DNA from: an uncultured Bacteroidota bacterium
GTDB taxonomy: Bacteria; Bacteroidota; Bacteroidia; Chitinophagales; Chitinophagaceae
Length of the DNA stretch: 64,000 nt
Reading direction: 5' to 3'
NCBI GenBank assembly: GCA_903903635.1
Contig: CAIUZK010000083.1
Coordinates: forward strand, 23,178-87,177
This document shows positions 42,691-52,507 of the stretch, in pieces (the first letter of the stretch is position 1; every line of letters begins with the position of its first letter). Below the pieces are notes generated by a model. The model had not been told where the DNA came from and did not search any database. It worked only from the letters and a program-made list of their open reading frames with translations. Position numbers and translations under genes: made by a program.

Positions 42691-43623
42691 ATGAAAAAGA
42701 ATTTACTTAGCATTTTACTTTGCCTTGCTGTATCAATTACATTTACCAGCAAGAGCAGCGCACAGGGTACGCTATTGTATTACTGGAATTTCAACAACTT
42801 CACATTATCTTATTCTTTGCCTAATATCGCCAGCCTTGCAGCAGATTATGCAAAACCAGGATATGATACTGCAAAAGCACGTTGGATATACAAACCTAAG
42901 CCAGGAACGTCTTCTGCCTACTCCACCTATTGCGATCTTGTGGTAGGAGATGTAACTAATGCGCGTTTAGGTGCACCCGCAGGCAATGGTTTCCGTGCGA
43001 GGAATCCCAGTGACAGTATGGATATCCTTGTGTATATGCCAACAACACACTATACCAATCTGACAATTAAATACGTTTGTGAATTATCAAGTTATTCAAG
43101 CGGCGACTCAGTTAATGTATTCTCTTATAGCGTAGATAGCGGTACCACATGGATAACAAGCGGTGCAGGTTTATCTGAATGGGTTGATTCAGGTACATTG
43201 ATCTATTCTTTGATTACGGTTCATATCAATGATGTTACTGCCAGCAATAATCCAAGATTTGTTTTCAAAATAAATACCCTGGGCCGCAATTCCGGCTCTG
43301 GTGGCAATAACAGATTTGACAATGTAACTCTTGAAGGCGATTCAGTAAATCTTACTTTAGGTGTAAACCAATTCAATGGCACTGAAAATACTTATTCAGT
43401 CTATCCTAACCCTGTAAAGGAAGAGTTGAATGTAAATGCTAATACAGAAGGCAACAAATCAATTCTGATCACCAATATGCTGGGACAGGTTGTAGTTTCT
43501 GAAAACAGGAACAGCAAAAACTTCAGTATTAATACTACAGGACTTTCAGCAGGTTTATACTTCATTGCAGTTCGTGAGGACATAACAGGTAATGTAAGCA
43601 CAATGAAATTTGTAAAACAATAA
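42691..43623 (+). CDS. Secreted YWNFN-module protein with T9SS sorting domain
   Basis: A 310-residue exported protein: signal peptide (ending SKSSAQ), one YWNFNNF...NRFDNVTLEGD module of about 200 residues, and a type A T9SS domain starting VYPNPVKEEL. The same module occurs twice in the divergently encoded Ig-repeat protein, so the two genes share ancestry and perhaps surface location or ligand. The function of the module is unknown; the beta-rich make-up suggests a lectin-like jelly roll. Array B lies in its promoter and a strong terminator follows. Confidence 0.82.
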   Translation: MKKNLLSILLCLAVSITFTSKSSAQGTLLYYWNFNNFTLSYSLPNIASLAADYAKPGYDTAKARWIYKPKPGTSSAYSTYCDLVVGDVTNARLGAPAGNGFRARNPSDSMDILVYMPTTHYTNLTIKYVCELSSYSSGDSVNVFSYSVDSGTTWITSGAGLSEWVDSGTLIYSLITVHINDVTASNNPRFVFKINTLGRNSGSGGNNRFDNVTLEGDSVNLTLGVNQFNGTENTYSVYPNPVKEELNVNANTEGNKSILITNMLGQVVVSENRNSKNFSINTTGLSAGLYFIAVREDITGNVSTMKFVKQ

Positions 43624-43640
43624 GCTTATTATAATCCAAT

Positions 43641-43672
43641 AAAAGAGGTGCTTGTAAAAGGCACCTCTTTTT
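43641..43672 (+). terminator. Intrinsic terminator
   Basis: AAAAGAGGTGC (43641-43651) pairs with GCACCTCTTTTT (43661-43672), followed by TTG and T-rich sequence, 18 bases after the stop of the T9SS gene. Confidence 0.8.
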
Positions 43673-43750
43673 GTTTATCTAACATGTCAAGGATATACAT
43701 TTTGATAACTCCATTTACTGATCCATCCAAAATTTCGAAATTATTTACAA

Positions 43751-45058
43751 ATGAAAAAATACATTTTCCTGCTTACTTCTGTATTCAGCATTACCCAGGC
43801 ACAAGCCCAGGTGACAGTAAAGAAATATACAAACCATACATCTCCTGCCATTACTACTGTGAAAGGAATTCCAGTGCGGGAGTCTGGCTTTTCAGGACTT
43901 ATACACATTCCTGGTACTGAACTGGATTTTTATACCATCTCAGACCGTGGTTTTGCCATTGATGCCGGTAAAACAAAATGCGGCACCGGTAAAGAGAAGA
44001 TATTACCTTACCCAAAATACTGCCCAAAAATCCACCATATCCGCCTTATTGGTGACAGCATTGTTGTTTTGAAAACTATTAGTGTAAAGCGCCCGGACGG
44101 AAGTAACGCCAGTGGGTTGCCCTTACCTGAAAAAGCAGGCAACACGGGCGAAACGCTCTGGGCAGATATACCGGCAGACTGCAGCAAAAAACATGTACTT
44201 GGTACAGATAAATGGGGTGTAGACCCTGAAGGAATTTGCCTGGCAAAAGACAATACATTCTGGATATGCGAAGAGTTTGGCACAAGTATATGGCATCTGG
44301 ATGCCGATGGCAAAGCAATAAAACGTTATTCTCCTTTTGGTAATGGAGACCATCAGACGGGAGTAGATACTGTACTGAGATACAGAAGGCCGAATAAGGG
44401 ATTTGAAGGTATCGCCATAGCACCCAATGGCAAAGTTTATGGTTTTGTACAAAGCACCATGGAGTTTCCAAACAAGGATGTAATAGATACAACAAGAATA
44501 ATGAGGATCCTGGAAATAGATCCTGCTACTAATAAGACAAGGATGTTTGCCTATATTAATGATGGCACAATAACCTCGGGAGATGACAAAATAAAGCCTA
44601 AAGATTGGGAAATAGGCGATGCGGCCGCTATTAACGACAGTGAGTTTCTGGTAATAGAGCATAAAGCCAAAAAGTCAATTACCCAGCTATTGGTTTACAA
44701 AGTAAATATTTCCCGAGCTACCCCGATCACTAATAACTGGATAAATGGCAAAGCTATTGAGCAGTACTATGATGAAAAGGGATTGAGCAGTGCAGGAATT
44801 AAGCCGGTAGAAAAAGAATTGTTTCTGGACCTAACCAAAACCGGATGGGATCCAAAACTGGTGAAAACTGAAGATATGGCTATAGTAAACGACAGCACTC
44901 TGGTCATTGGTATTGATAATGACTATGGCATAGAGAGTACAAAGGAAGGAGTAGTTACTGCCAGCGGTATCGATCCGATCATGTATATTTTCTCGTTGCA
45001 GGGAGCAAACAAAATAAAGAATTATATACCCCAGGCTATCAAAAAACAAAGCAAATAA
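43751..45058 (+). CDS. Secreted esterase-like/phytase-like protein
   Basis: A 435-residue exported protein with a signal peptide (MKKYIFLLTSVFSITQAQAQ). Motifs ESGFSGLIHIPG, YTISDRGF, DPEGICLA, EEFGTSIW, KGFEGIAIAPNG and KTEDMAIVNDS fit the 'esterase-like activity of phytase' beta-propeller family. Members are annotated as phosphoesterases, though activity is rarely proven. No T9SS domain is present, so it should be periplasmic or secreted otherwise. It lies beside genes with Pho-box-like arrays; its own promoter region shows none. Confidence 0.75.
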   Translation: MKKYIFLLTSVFSITQAQAQVTVKKYTNHTSPAITTVKGIPVRESGFSGLIHIPGTELDFYTISDRGFAIDAGKTKCGTGKEKILPYPKYCPKIHHIRLIGDSIVVLKTISVKRPDGSNASGLPLPEKAGNTGETLWADIPADCSKKHVLGTDKWGVDPEGICLAKDNTFWICEEFGTSIWHLDADGKAIKRYSPFGNGDHQTGVDTVLRYRRPNKGFEGIAIAPNGKVYGFVQSTMEFPNKDVIDTTRIMRILEIDPATNKTRMFAYINDGTITSGDDKIKPKDWEIGDAAAINDSEFLVIEHKAKKSITQLLVYKVNISRATPITNNWINGKAIEQYYDEKGLSSAGIKPVEKELFLDLTKTGWDPKLVKTEDMAIVNDSTLVIGIDNDYGIESTKEGVVTASGIDPIMYIFSLQGANKIKNYIPQAIKKQSK

Positions 45059-45062
45059 TTTT

Positions 45063-45112
45063 AAAAGCGCCTTAATTACCAAGCAAATCGTGAAGGTATT
45101 TAAGGCGCTTTT
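45063..45112. terminator. Bidirectional terminator between convergent genes
   Basis: 45063-45080 (starting AAAAGCGCCTTAA) pairs with 45095-45112 over 18 bp with one mismatch, with A/T tails on both sides. It serves the phytase-like gene and the endonuclease-family gene. Confidence 0.85.
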
Positions 45113-45131
45113 TTATAAACCAATATCTGCT

Positions 45132-46508
45132 TTATAATCTGGTTATCGTCTTTCTGGCCAGTTCAACGCCATCACAAGAAATACGCAAACTATAAACACC
45201 GGTTTCAAGCTGATTCGGTAATTGAATACAACCTGCATTTACAAAGCAGGACTGATGCATACGGCTGCGCCCAACCATATCCACACAATCTATTAATATC
45301 GTTTTTCCATAGAGTGCTTCACTGAGTTGAACTGTTAGTTGATCATTTACAGGATTCAATATAAACAACTGTTCAGCCTGCATAATTTGATTAGCAGCAT
45401 ATTCCGTATGACCTTCAGGATCAGGAAGACTTGTACCTGTAGTATTGCGCGAAACAAGCAGGTCAACCATTACCGGATACTTATTCGACATCTGAAATAG
45501 TGAATTAATTACTGAAGCGGGCGCCGAAGTGTTGGTGGGCGCTGAATTAATTGATTTCCCCAGTCTCAATCCGTCATTCCCAATTACCCTAAAAGAATGC
45601 GGCCGGTAGGCTATGTAATTGGCATTATTGATGATCCAGGGAGACAAAAAGATGTGATCATACCAGTTTTTGCCACCTCCGCTTGTACCACATGAGTTAG
45701 GTATACTGCCATCATACCGGGTTGAGGTAGTAAGCTGAGCCGCAAATGAGTTGGGGTTTGAATCCCAATCTGCCGGATAAGATAAAACGGCATCTGGGTA
45801 AAACGGAGGATCATAATACCTAAAATTGGTATCTGCAGATGCCGTAAGCGTCTGGTATAACGGTTCATATGAATTACGAACATTAAAATCGCCCATATTG
45901 ACCATATTGGCAAGATGAGCGAATTTTGATTTTATCTGCGTCATTACTCCTGCTATCTGGGCACCCCGGTCAGTTGCACTCCCGCTACCTGAGATGTCAT
46001 GATTTACGGTAACATACAGGAATGTAGTATCATTATTCACGGCCAGGTTTGGGTCCTTATAATACAACTTGTAGGTGTTAAAGTCCTCTGTGCTCGGGTA
46101 ATTGCAGGTTATGGCCACAAAACCAAGTTTGTTCTGGTCATAAAAAAGCATACTGAAATCATTATTGTGCGCATTGTTGGTAAACGGACAATAGGTATAC
46201 CTGCCGGGAAAAGCCTTATTCAAAGCATACTTCAATATAGAATCCTGAAAATCAATTTCGGCTGAATAGCTATAGTCTGTTGGTGCAGATTTTATTGACC
46301 CCATCTTTTCCAGACCTATAATATCCGGATTGGCAAACTGCACAATGGTATCCAGGTATGCATGATAAACATTATTCGGTCCCTGACACAATGGGATCTG
46401 TCCATAATTAAGCACATTATACGCCATCACCCTTAGTGTATCTGTTTGCGCTTCAGCACTACCCATAAGACAACAGAACAAAAAAGACATCATTAATACT
46501 CTTACCAT
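45132..46508 (-). CDS. Secreted endonuclease/exonuclease/phosphatase-family protein
   Basis: A 458-residue exported enzyme of the DNase I-like fold: VMAYNVLNYG (N-terminal Asn), GLEKMGS (metal-binding Glu), VNHD, MGDFNVR (the Asp/Asn pair) and WYDHIFLS (C-terminal Asp-His). It should be a metal-dependent phosphodiesterase or phosphatase. A C-terminal domain (FILNPVNDQLTVQL onward) resembles a T9SS sorting domain. I start at 46508, where the signal peptide begins (MVRVLMMSFLFCC). It follows the TonB receptor and beta-helix lipoprotein genes on the same strand, so it may release phosphate or nucleotides for them. Confidence 0.8.
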   Translation of the reverse strand: MVRVLMMSFLFCCLMGSAEAQTDTLRVMAYNVLNYGQIPLCQGPNNVYHAYLDTIVQFANPDIIGLEKMGSIKSAPTDYSYSAEIDFQDSILKYALNKAFPGRYTYCPFTNNAHNNDFSMLFYDQNKLGFVAITCNYPSTEDFNTYKLYYKDPNLAVNNDTTFLYVTVNHDISGSGSATDRGAQIAGVMTQIKSKFAHLANMVNMGDFNVRNSYEPLYQTLTASADTNFRYYDPPFYPDAVLSYPADWDSNPNSFAAQLTTSTRYDGSIPNSCGTSGGGKNWYDHIFLSPWIINNANYIAYRPHSFRVIGNDGLRLGKSINSAPTNTSAPASVINSLFQMSNKYPVMVDLLVSRNTTGTSLPDPEGHTEYAANQIMQAEQLFILNPVNDQLTVQLSEALYGKTILIDCVDMVGRSRMHQSCFVNAGCIQLPNQLETGVYSLRISCDGVELARKTITRL

Positions 46509-46523
46509 AGTTGCTATATATAG

Positions 46524-46557
46524 GCAATGTGCGCTGTTGAAAAGCAGCGCACATTGC
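46524..46557 (-). other. Intercistronic hairpin
   Basis: GCAATGTGCGCTG (46524-46536) pairs perfectly with CAGCGCACATTGC (46545-46557), 13 bp with an 8-base loop. No U-tract follows on the minus strand. It lies between the lipoprotein stop (46584) and the endonuclease-family start (46508), so it may be an RNA processing or stabilising element or a weak terminator. Confidence 0.6.
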
Positions 46558-46583
46558 GATTTAAAAAAGTAATTAGTCAAATA

Positions 46584-47999
46584 TTAATGCACATTTCCAG
46601 AACCATCAACCTGGTAGCAACCTAGATCCTTACCAGGACCAGTGATTCCTGATGAACCAAAGTTCGGATCAACCGGTACAAGAGTGATTGGAGAGAAACT
46701 CTGGTATCCTTTACCAATAGCCGGAGAAGTAGTTGATAAATGGAAATCATAACCATCAATTGAAGATTGTGTCTGATAATTATGATTTGGCAGTGGATAG
46801 TTTACAAACTTAGGATCATTTTTACCGGCAAGAGAAGATCCATCATACTGAAAGCCATAAGTATAGCTTGTTCCCAGGAATGTTTTCATGTCAGGAATAT
46901 CAGTAGACTGAGGATGTGTAATAACAGCCTGAGCTACATTGGTAGGCACAAACTGATTAGGCAAAGAATCGTCACCATACATCAGGTTATAACCATAAGC
47001 TGTCATTGGTATCGGGTCAGCAGCATTTGAAGTAGTATCAGCATGATATACCTTTGCAGTTACACTGTTTCCACCTGCGATCCTGTATCCAAAACGGCAA
47101 TTAACAATGATATTGTTATACACCAAACCTTTAGATTGATTCTCAACTTCAGCACAACCACCTCTTGCACCAAAAGCACCAGTATTTCTGTGACCACAGT
47201 TAACGTAAGTGTTATTATACATGGTTATCATGCACTCCGGGTTAATACCACCGTCATTAGCCGATTTAGTACCATTTGTGGCATTACCTACAAATAAGTT
47301 ATAGGCCATATTACCCTGTGTACCACCCTTTGCATTAAAACCATCGCCACCATTACCACCACATTTTTCCAATGTATTCCTCATGATATTTACTTTACCG
47401 CCGTAAAAACGCACTGCATCATCCTTTGCGCCATATATCCATGAATCCTCCATAACAAAGTAACCAGCTGTATTGCCATAATAAATAGTGTAATTATCTT
47501 TCAGCGCAGGGCCAGGGAAAGGAATATTTTTCAATCCAGCACCAGCGAAATCAAAATGAGTAAACTTAGCTACAAACAAACCACAGGTTGGTCCGCAATA
47601 AACACCCTGCCAGCCACCAACATAAGCTGAATCAACACCATACAAAGACGATCCTGTTGTTTTTACCCTGGTAGGATCAGTGATTGTAACCGGGGCAGCC
47701 TTTGTTCCGAGGCTGATAAAAGTTCCGTTTACCACGAAGGCTGCGGTATTAGTCATTTTAATAGTAACCCCTTTCTGGATAAGGACTGTATCGCCTGCGT
47801 TTACAGTAATGTCGCAGCTTACTGTATAAGTAGAATCAGCCTTAAAGGTACCCTTGATGGCGCCGCATAAAGGCGACCCTGAACTTATGGTCTGGCCGAT
47901 TGTTATCTGGGCTGCAGACACCGTTGTCTTGGATTTCTTGCACGAAGAACCTGCAAATATCATAGCAGGAAGAACGGATAAAAGTAGTAGCTTTCTCAT
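46584..47999 (-). CDS. Surface beta-helix lipoprotein (copy 1)
   Basis: A 471-residue lipoprotein with lipobox AGSSC followed by KKSK. PLCGAIKGTF and a T-Y-T-V segment lead into a right-handed beta-helix (VNAGDTVLIQKGVTIKM, NGTFISLGT, MRNTLEKCGGNGGDGFNAK) and the C-terminal end GKDLGCYQVDGSGNVH. It is closely related along its whole length to the lipoprotein at 51103-52488. It follows a TonB receptor by 37 bases and probably binds the ligand at the cell surface, as SusD-type partners do, though it is unrelated to SusD. Ligand unknown. Confidence 0.8.
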   Translation of the reverse strand: MRKLLLLSVLPAMIFAGSSCKKSKTTVSAAQITIGQTISSGSPLCGAIKGTFKADSTYTVSCDITVNAGDTVLIQKGVTIKMTNTAAFVVNGTFISLGTKAAPVTITDPTRVKTTGSSLYGVDSAYVGGWQGVYCGPTCGLFVAKFTHFDFAGAGLKNIPFPGPALKDNYTIYYGNTAGYFVMEDSWIYGAKDDAVRFYGGKVNIMRNTLEKCGGNGGDGFNAKGGTQGNMAYNLFVGNATNGTKSANDGGINPECMITMYNNTYVNCGHRNTGAFGARGGCAEVENQSKGLVYNNIIVNCRFGYRIAGGNSVTAKVYHADTTSNAADPIPMTAYGYNLMYGDDSLPNQFVPTNVAQAVITHPQSTDIPDMKTFLGTSYTYGFQYDGSSLAGKNDPKFVNYPLPNHNYQTQSSIDGYDFHLSTTSPAIGKGYQSFSPITLVPVDPNFGSSGITGPGKDLGCYQVDGSGNVH

Positions 48000-48036
48000 A
48001 ATTGTCTTTTTTGTTTCTATTTCTGTTTTAAATGTT

Positions 48037-50862
48037 TTATAGTTTAAATCTCAGGCCAAATAAGAACGTCCGATACCACGAATCCTTTTGTACAGTTACA
48101 TAGTTGGCACTTTCCTGAAATGGCAATTTATTGGTACCAGAAAATGCGTTATTATGTTCTTTAATGAACAATTCAAGTGGTGTATTTAACAGGTTATTCG
48201 CTTTGAAATAAACCGTAAATCTTTTACCAATTGTTTTTTGAGCCGATAGGTCTAATGTAAATGTTGGCTTTTCCCAATTATCCAGTTTATCATAAGGCGA
48301 TAATGCATAAAGCCGTTCGCCTGTATATACAAAAGCCAGTTGGGCTTCTACCTTTCTCCTGGTATCTTTAAACAGGAATGAAAGATTGCCGATATGGGGA
48401 GCTTGTCCCTGCAAAGGACGTTTAACACTAATAGTATCATAGTGTGTACCAGATGCGGCATTAGCCCAATAAAGCCGCTTTGCAGATGTGATCTCAGAAT
48501 TAGTATAGGTATAGTTAGCAGATATCCCGAATTTGCCCACATATTTTCTGAATACCAGCTCTAAGCCGGAATTATATGCAGTTCCATAATTTCCCGGTGT
48601 CATAATCAGGTCCTTACCATACCCGCTTTCCAATCCGGTATACTCAATGGGATTATTAATAATTTTATAAAACGCACCAACAAGAAATTGATCCAATCCT
48701 TTAGGGAAAAGCTCGTAACGCAAATCGAAATTTTCCACACTTGTATGCTGTATAAAGGCATTTCCCTGTGTTGTATATATGTCATTTGCATTCGGATCAA
48801 TAAATGGAACCAGATCGGCAAATGCAGGCCTGAAAATTGACCTGAAATATGATGCACGCACAGCACTTTTGGTATTCAGCTCATACTTGCCCTGAATGCT
48901 TGGCAGGAAGTCGCTATAATCATAATTAGCCGATTTCCCAGACTGGCTTACCGGCAGTGTTGTCATATAATCCTGAGTAGTGTTTTCAATTCTGAAACCA
49001 CCATCCAGCTTAATCTTGTTGCCAATTTCTTCATGTAATTGTAAATAGTAGGACAAAATATTTTCTCCGAATGTGTAAGTACCACCATCCTGAGAGCTGT
49101 TACCAGCTCCTCCATTAGTGGAAAAGAAAAATTTAGAAGTCTGTACGGAATGGTATAACTGATCTGCTGATCCCGAATCAGGCAATGTTTTAAGCGTATA
49201 CTTGTTATAATAATTATCGCGATCCTTATGTCTGTACAAACCGCCAAAATCAATTTTTGTAAGACCCGGAATGAAATTAGGCGTATAATGAAAGTTAAGA
49301 TAACCAGAAAGGTCTTTATCTGAATTATGCGTCCAATCCCTGGTTTGATCGTCTACAACCGGGGCACCAATCGTAAACGTCTGTGCAGCAATATTAGGGT
49401 TAACTCCTCTGTAAGAGCTATAGTCGGCAATATCAGGTGTACTCCTGTTAGCCTGAGAAGCTACCAAAGACCAGTCTGCAGAAACATTTTTGTGTAACTT
49501 ATGTTTTCCCTGCACAGTAACACTGTATATTGACTGTTTAGTTTGCCGGGTCTGAAAGTCATCCGATATTTTAAATATCCCCACATAATCATGCATAGAA
49601 TATCCTCCCAGCAGCGAATCAATAGTTGACCTTACCCTGAATTCGTTTAATTGGGCATAGAATGCAAATAATGAGATAGAGTTATTTTCATTGAATTTAT
49701 AATCTGCCCTTCCTTCGAAACCTGCACGTTTTGTGAGTGTAGAATATTTTCTTACTAATATATCTGAAAAAGTTCTGGTAAGCGGATCTGATGCACTGGA
49801 TGATGGCGCTACTGTTGCATTCTGAACCAAGACACTGGAGTTTGTTCCCCTATATGCATTCTGATCGCTCATAGACAATATCACACCTAGCTTCTTCTTA
49901 AAATACCTGTTTCCTATGGTAAGGCTGGAATTTGTATTTAATGGTGATTTAAGATTTGAAAGGATCAGATTTTTGTTTGGGAAATCTGAAACTTTAGCAT
50001 TAACGTTCTGTCCTAGCTTTTCAGCAGGTGATTTATCAGAGACACCTTTCCAGTCAAACTTCTGGAAATCCATGTTTTGAAAAATGTCGCTATAACCACC
50101 CGCTACACTTGCCTCTACCATTAGTTTGTCAGGGGCATTTTTCATAACCATATTTACAACTCCACCAGTGGCATCTCCCTCCATCGATGGCATCAATGTC
50201 TTAATAACTTCAAGCCGCTCTATTAGCTCCGCCGGAAAAATGTCCATTGGCACATAACGGTCTTTATCATTAGGACTAGGGATCTTTACGTTATTAACAA
50301 GGGTACTGTTATACCGCTTATCCATACCACGAATCACTGCATAACGTGCTTCTCCCGATGATCCCTTATCCATGGTTACACCCGATATCCGCTGCATAAC
50401 ATTTGCTACTGTAATATCCGGTGATATCTGAATAGCATTAGCCGATAGAATATTCATCAGGCTGATGGATTTTTGCTCACTTCTCAGTGCAAATTCATCC
50501 GATCCGCCATATGCTTTAGACTTTATCTCCACTTCACCGATTGCATGCGCCTCAGGATTCAGATTAATTTCCAGCTTAATTGTCTGATTGTTATCCGTTA
50601 TTGTTAAACCAGTATCTCTCGATACATAGCCTACATATGATACTGTAATAACGTAATTCCCGGGTACAAGGTCTTTAAGATTGAATGACCCATCAAGCTC
50701 TGTTACACAACCCTTTCCATCCGATTTAACTGTTACATATGCGCCAACCAATTGCTCCCTGGTAGTCTTATCATAAACATGCCCCTTAATTGTTGCACAA
50801 TAACCTCTAAACCCCGAAAACAGAAATAGCACTAAAGAAACTTGCCTAATAAAAAACCTCAT
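48037..50862 (-). CDS. TonB-dependent receptor (copy 1)
   Basis: A 941-residue outer-membrane receptor. Signal peptide, carboxypeptidase-regulatory-like domain (ATIKGHVYDKTTREQLVGA), plug domain (NVMQRISGVTMDKGS, RYVPMDIFPAELIERLEVIK) and beta-barrel ending in aromatic FGLRFKL. The Met at 50862 begins the signal peptide; 50904 would add 14 charged residues. It imports a ligand with TonB energy. It pairs with the beta-helix lipoprotein downstream and is a paralogue of the receptor at 52508-55294. A -7 element TACTTTTG lies at 50882-50889 and array C is upstream. Confidence 0.9.
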   Translation of the reverse strand: MRFFIRQVSLVLFLFSGFRGYCATIKGHVYDKTTREQLVGAYVTVKSDGKGCVTELDGSFNLKDLVPGNYVITVSYVGYVSRDTGLTITDNNQTIKLEINLNPEAHAIGEVEIKSKAYGGSDEFALRSEQKSISLMNILSANAIQISPDITVANVMQRISGVTMDKGSSGEARYAVIRGMDKRYNSTLVNNVKIPSPNDKDRYVPMDIFPAELIERLEVIKTLMPSMEGDATGGVVNMVMKNAPDKLMVEASVAGGYSDIFQNMDFQKFDWKGVSDKSPAEKLGQNVNAKVSDFPNKNLILSNLKSPLNTNSSLTIGNRYFKKKLGVILSMSDQNAYRGTNSSVLVQNATVAPSSSASDPLTRTFSDILVRKYSTLTKRAGFEGRADYKFNENNSISLFAFYAQLNEFRVRSTIDSLLGGYSMHDYVGIFKISDDFQTRQTKQSIYSVTVQGKHKLHKNVSADWSLVASQANRSTPDIADYSSYRGVNPNIAAQTFTIGAPVVDDQTRDWTHNSDKDLSGYLNFHYTPNFIPGLTKIDFGGLYRHKDRDNYYNKYTLKTLPDSGSADQLYHSVQTSKFFFSTNGGAGNSSQDGGTYTFGENILSYYLQLHEEIGNKIKLDGGFRIENTTQDYMTTLPVSQSGKSANYDYSDFLPSIQGKYELNTKSAVRASYFRSIFRPAFADLVPFIDPNANDIYTTQGNAFIQHTSVENFDLRYELFPKGLDQFLVGAFYKIINNPIEYTGLESGYGKDLIMTPGNYGTAYNSGLELVFRKYVGKFGISANYTYTNSEITSAKRLYWANAASGTHYDTISVKRPLQGQAPHIGNLSFLFKDTRRKVEAQLAFVYTGERLYALSPYDKLDNWEKPTFTLDLSAQKTIGKRFTVYFKANNLLNTPLELFIKEHNNAFSGTNKLPFQESANYVTVQKDSWYRTFLFGLRFKL

Positions 50863-50881
50863 CCTCTTTTTGAATTTTGCA

Positions 50882-50985
50882 CAAAAGTATCGGGATGAAA
50901 TCAAGATATAAACTCCTGTAAAAATGGTAATGCATCCATAATTTTAAGGTAACACCATGATAATTTTCAGGTAACAATTTATTAA
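50882..50985 (-). promoter_or_regulatory. 11-bp repeat array C with -7 element, TonB receptor copy 1
   Basis: On the plus strand GGTAA starts at 50926, 50948 and 50970 (22-bp steps) with xxTAA half-sites between, so TAA begins at 50928, 50939, 50950, 50961, 50972 and 50983. The -7 box CAAAAGTA (TACTTTTG on the gene strand) is at 50882-50889. The repeats point away from the gene, unlike arrays A, B and E. Confidence 0.6.
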
Positions 50986-51102
50986 TCTAACTATGATACC
51001 TGAAAAGATCTTTATTATGCATTGCCAGCAATTTAGTCCCTTAAAAAAATCCGTTACCAATTGCTGATAACGGATAAACTCAAAGAATTTCAAGTAATAA
51101 CC

Positions 51103-52488
51103 TTAGTGTTTATTTCCTGTTCCATCAGACTGGTAGCAACCCAGGTCCTTACCAGGAGGAGTAACCTCTGTAGCGCCAAATACCGGATCTATCGGCACCG
51201 CAATCATGGGCGAAAATCCTCTGTACCCAACACCCAAAGCAGGTGATCCTGGCTTTAAACGGAAATTATAACTGCCTACATAAGCAATATTGGCAATACC
51301 CTGAGTCGCAGGTAAAGGATAGTTCACAAACATGGGATTATTTGCACCAACAACTGATGCCCCTGAATAAACCTGGCCTAATGTATATGGAGAAGGCAGG
51401 AAACTTGAAGGAACCGGAATATCAGTTGGCTGAGGGATTGTGATATATCCCTGCGGGTAAAACTGGTTGGTTATATTGGCTGAATCACCATAACTAAGCG
51501 TATTACCATATTTCATGTGTGCTGTATCTGCTGGCGGGTTATTTACTATTCGAAGACCATACTTGCAATTGACAATAATATTATTGTAGGCCATTCCCTT
51601 CGATCCTTCCTCATAATTAAGACTGCCCCCACGACCTGCACTGGACCTCCTGTAACCACCGTTAACATAGGTATTGTTGTACATATTCAGGTTGGTCTGC
51701 GGCCCTGAGTAGGTACCCTTATCAGAAGCCTTACTGCCGTTTGTAGCCACCCCTATAAACAAATTGTAGGCAATATCTCCCACTGTTCCGTGTTTACAGT
51801 TGAAACCATCCCCTCCGGTGAACCCAAGTTTTTCAATTGTGTTACGCATAATGCATACTTTACCATTCGACACCCTCACTTCGTCGGCCGAGCCATACAT
51901 CCAGCTATCTTCCATAATGAAAGAACCATTAGAATTCTGGAAGAGAATGGCATGGGAAGTACCACTCAATGATGGGAATGGAGGTGTAGCTGTGAAACTG
52001 GCACTGGTATATTCAATATGCGTCCATTTCAGAACGAGCAAATTGCAACTGGTATCGCAGTTAATACCACACCAAAGGCGTTTACTGGTATATGCTGAAT
52101 CTGAACCTGCATTCACCGAGGGGTTATCTGTCTTTAGCATACCATTCACCGTAATCCAGTTGGGACTATCAATAGTACCGAGAGAAATAAATGATCCTTT
52201 TACTGCTATAGAAGAAGCAGGCGACATGTAAAGATGGACTCCGGCATCCATAAAGAGGGTGTCTCCGACATTCACAACGATATTACATCCCGGGCCAACT
52301 GTATAGGTCTTTCCTGCAGCCATATGCCCCTTGTAAGTACCGCACAATGGCACCGAATCAGATATTCCCTGTGCTGCTTTAATTACAGGCTTAGATGTGA
52401 AAATAACATCGTTTCCTCTTTTCTGGCAGGAGAATAAAACCAAGGCGCTGCTTAATATCGCTAAAGCTGCTAATTGAAATTGCTTCAT
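51103..52488 (-). CDS. Surface beta-helix lipoprotein (copy 2)
   Basis: A 461-residue lipoprotein with lipobox LFSC. It has the same layout as copy 1: PLCGTYKGHM, VNVGDTLFMDAGVHLYM, KGSFISLGT, MRNTIEKLGFTGGDGFNCK, and the end GKDLGCYQSDGTGNKH. It lies 19 bases after the second TonB receptor. The pair TonB receptor + lipoprotein is thus present twice in tandem, and this one lacks a following endonuclease gene. Confidence 0.8.
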   Translation of the reverse strand: MKQFQLAALAILSSALVLFSCQKRGNDVIFTSKPVIKAAQGISDSVPLCGTYKGHMAAGKTYTVGPGCNIVVNVGDTLFMDAGVHLYMSPASSIAVKGSFISLGTIDSPNWITVNGMLKTDNPSVNAGSDSAYTSKRLWCGINCDTSCNLLVLKWTHIEYTSASFTATPPFPSLSGTSHAILFQNSNGSFIMEDSWMYGSADEVRVSNGKVCIMRNTIEKLGFTGGDGFNCKHGTVGDIAYNLFIGVATNGSKASDKGTYSGPQTNLNMYNNTYVNGGYRRSSAGRGGSLNYEEGSKGMAYNNIIVNCKYGLRIVNNPPADTAHMKYGNTLSYGDSANITNQFYPQGYITIPQPTDIPVPSSFLPSPYTLGQVYSGASVVGANNPMFVNYPLPATQGIANIAYVGSYNFRLKPGSPALGVGYRGFSPMIAVPIDPVFGATEVTPPGKDLGCYQSDGTGNKH

Positions 52489-52507
52489 TTTTATATTGCT
52501 TTTTTTA

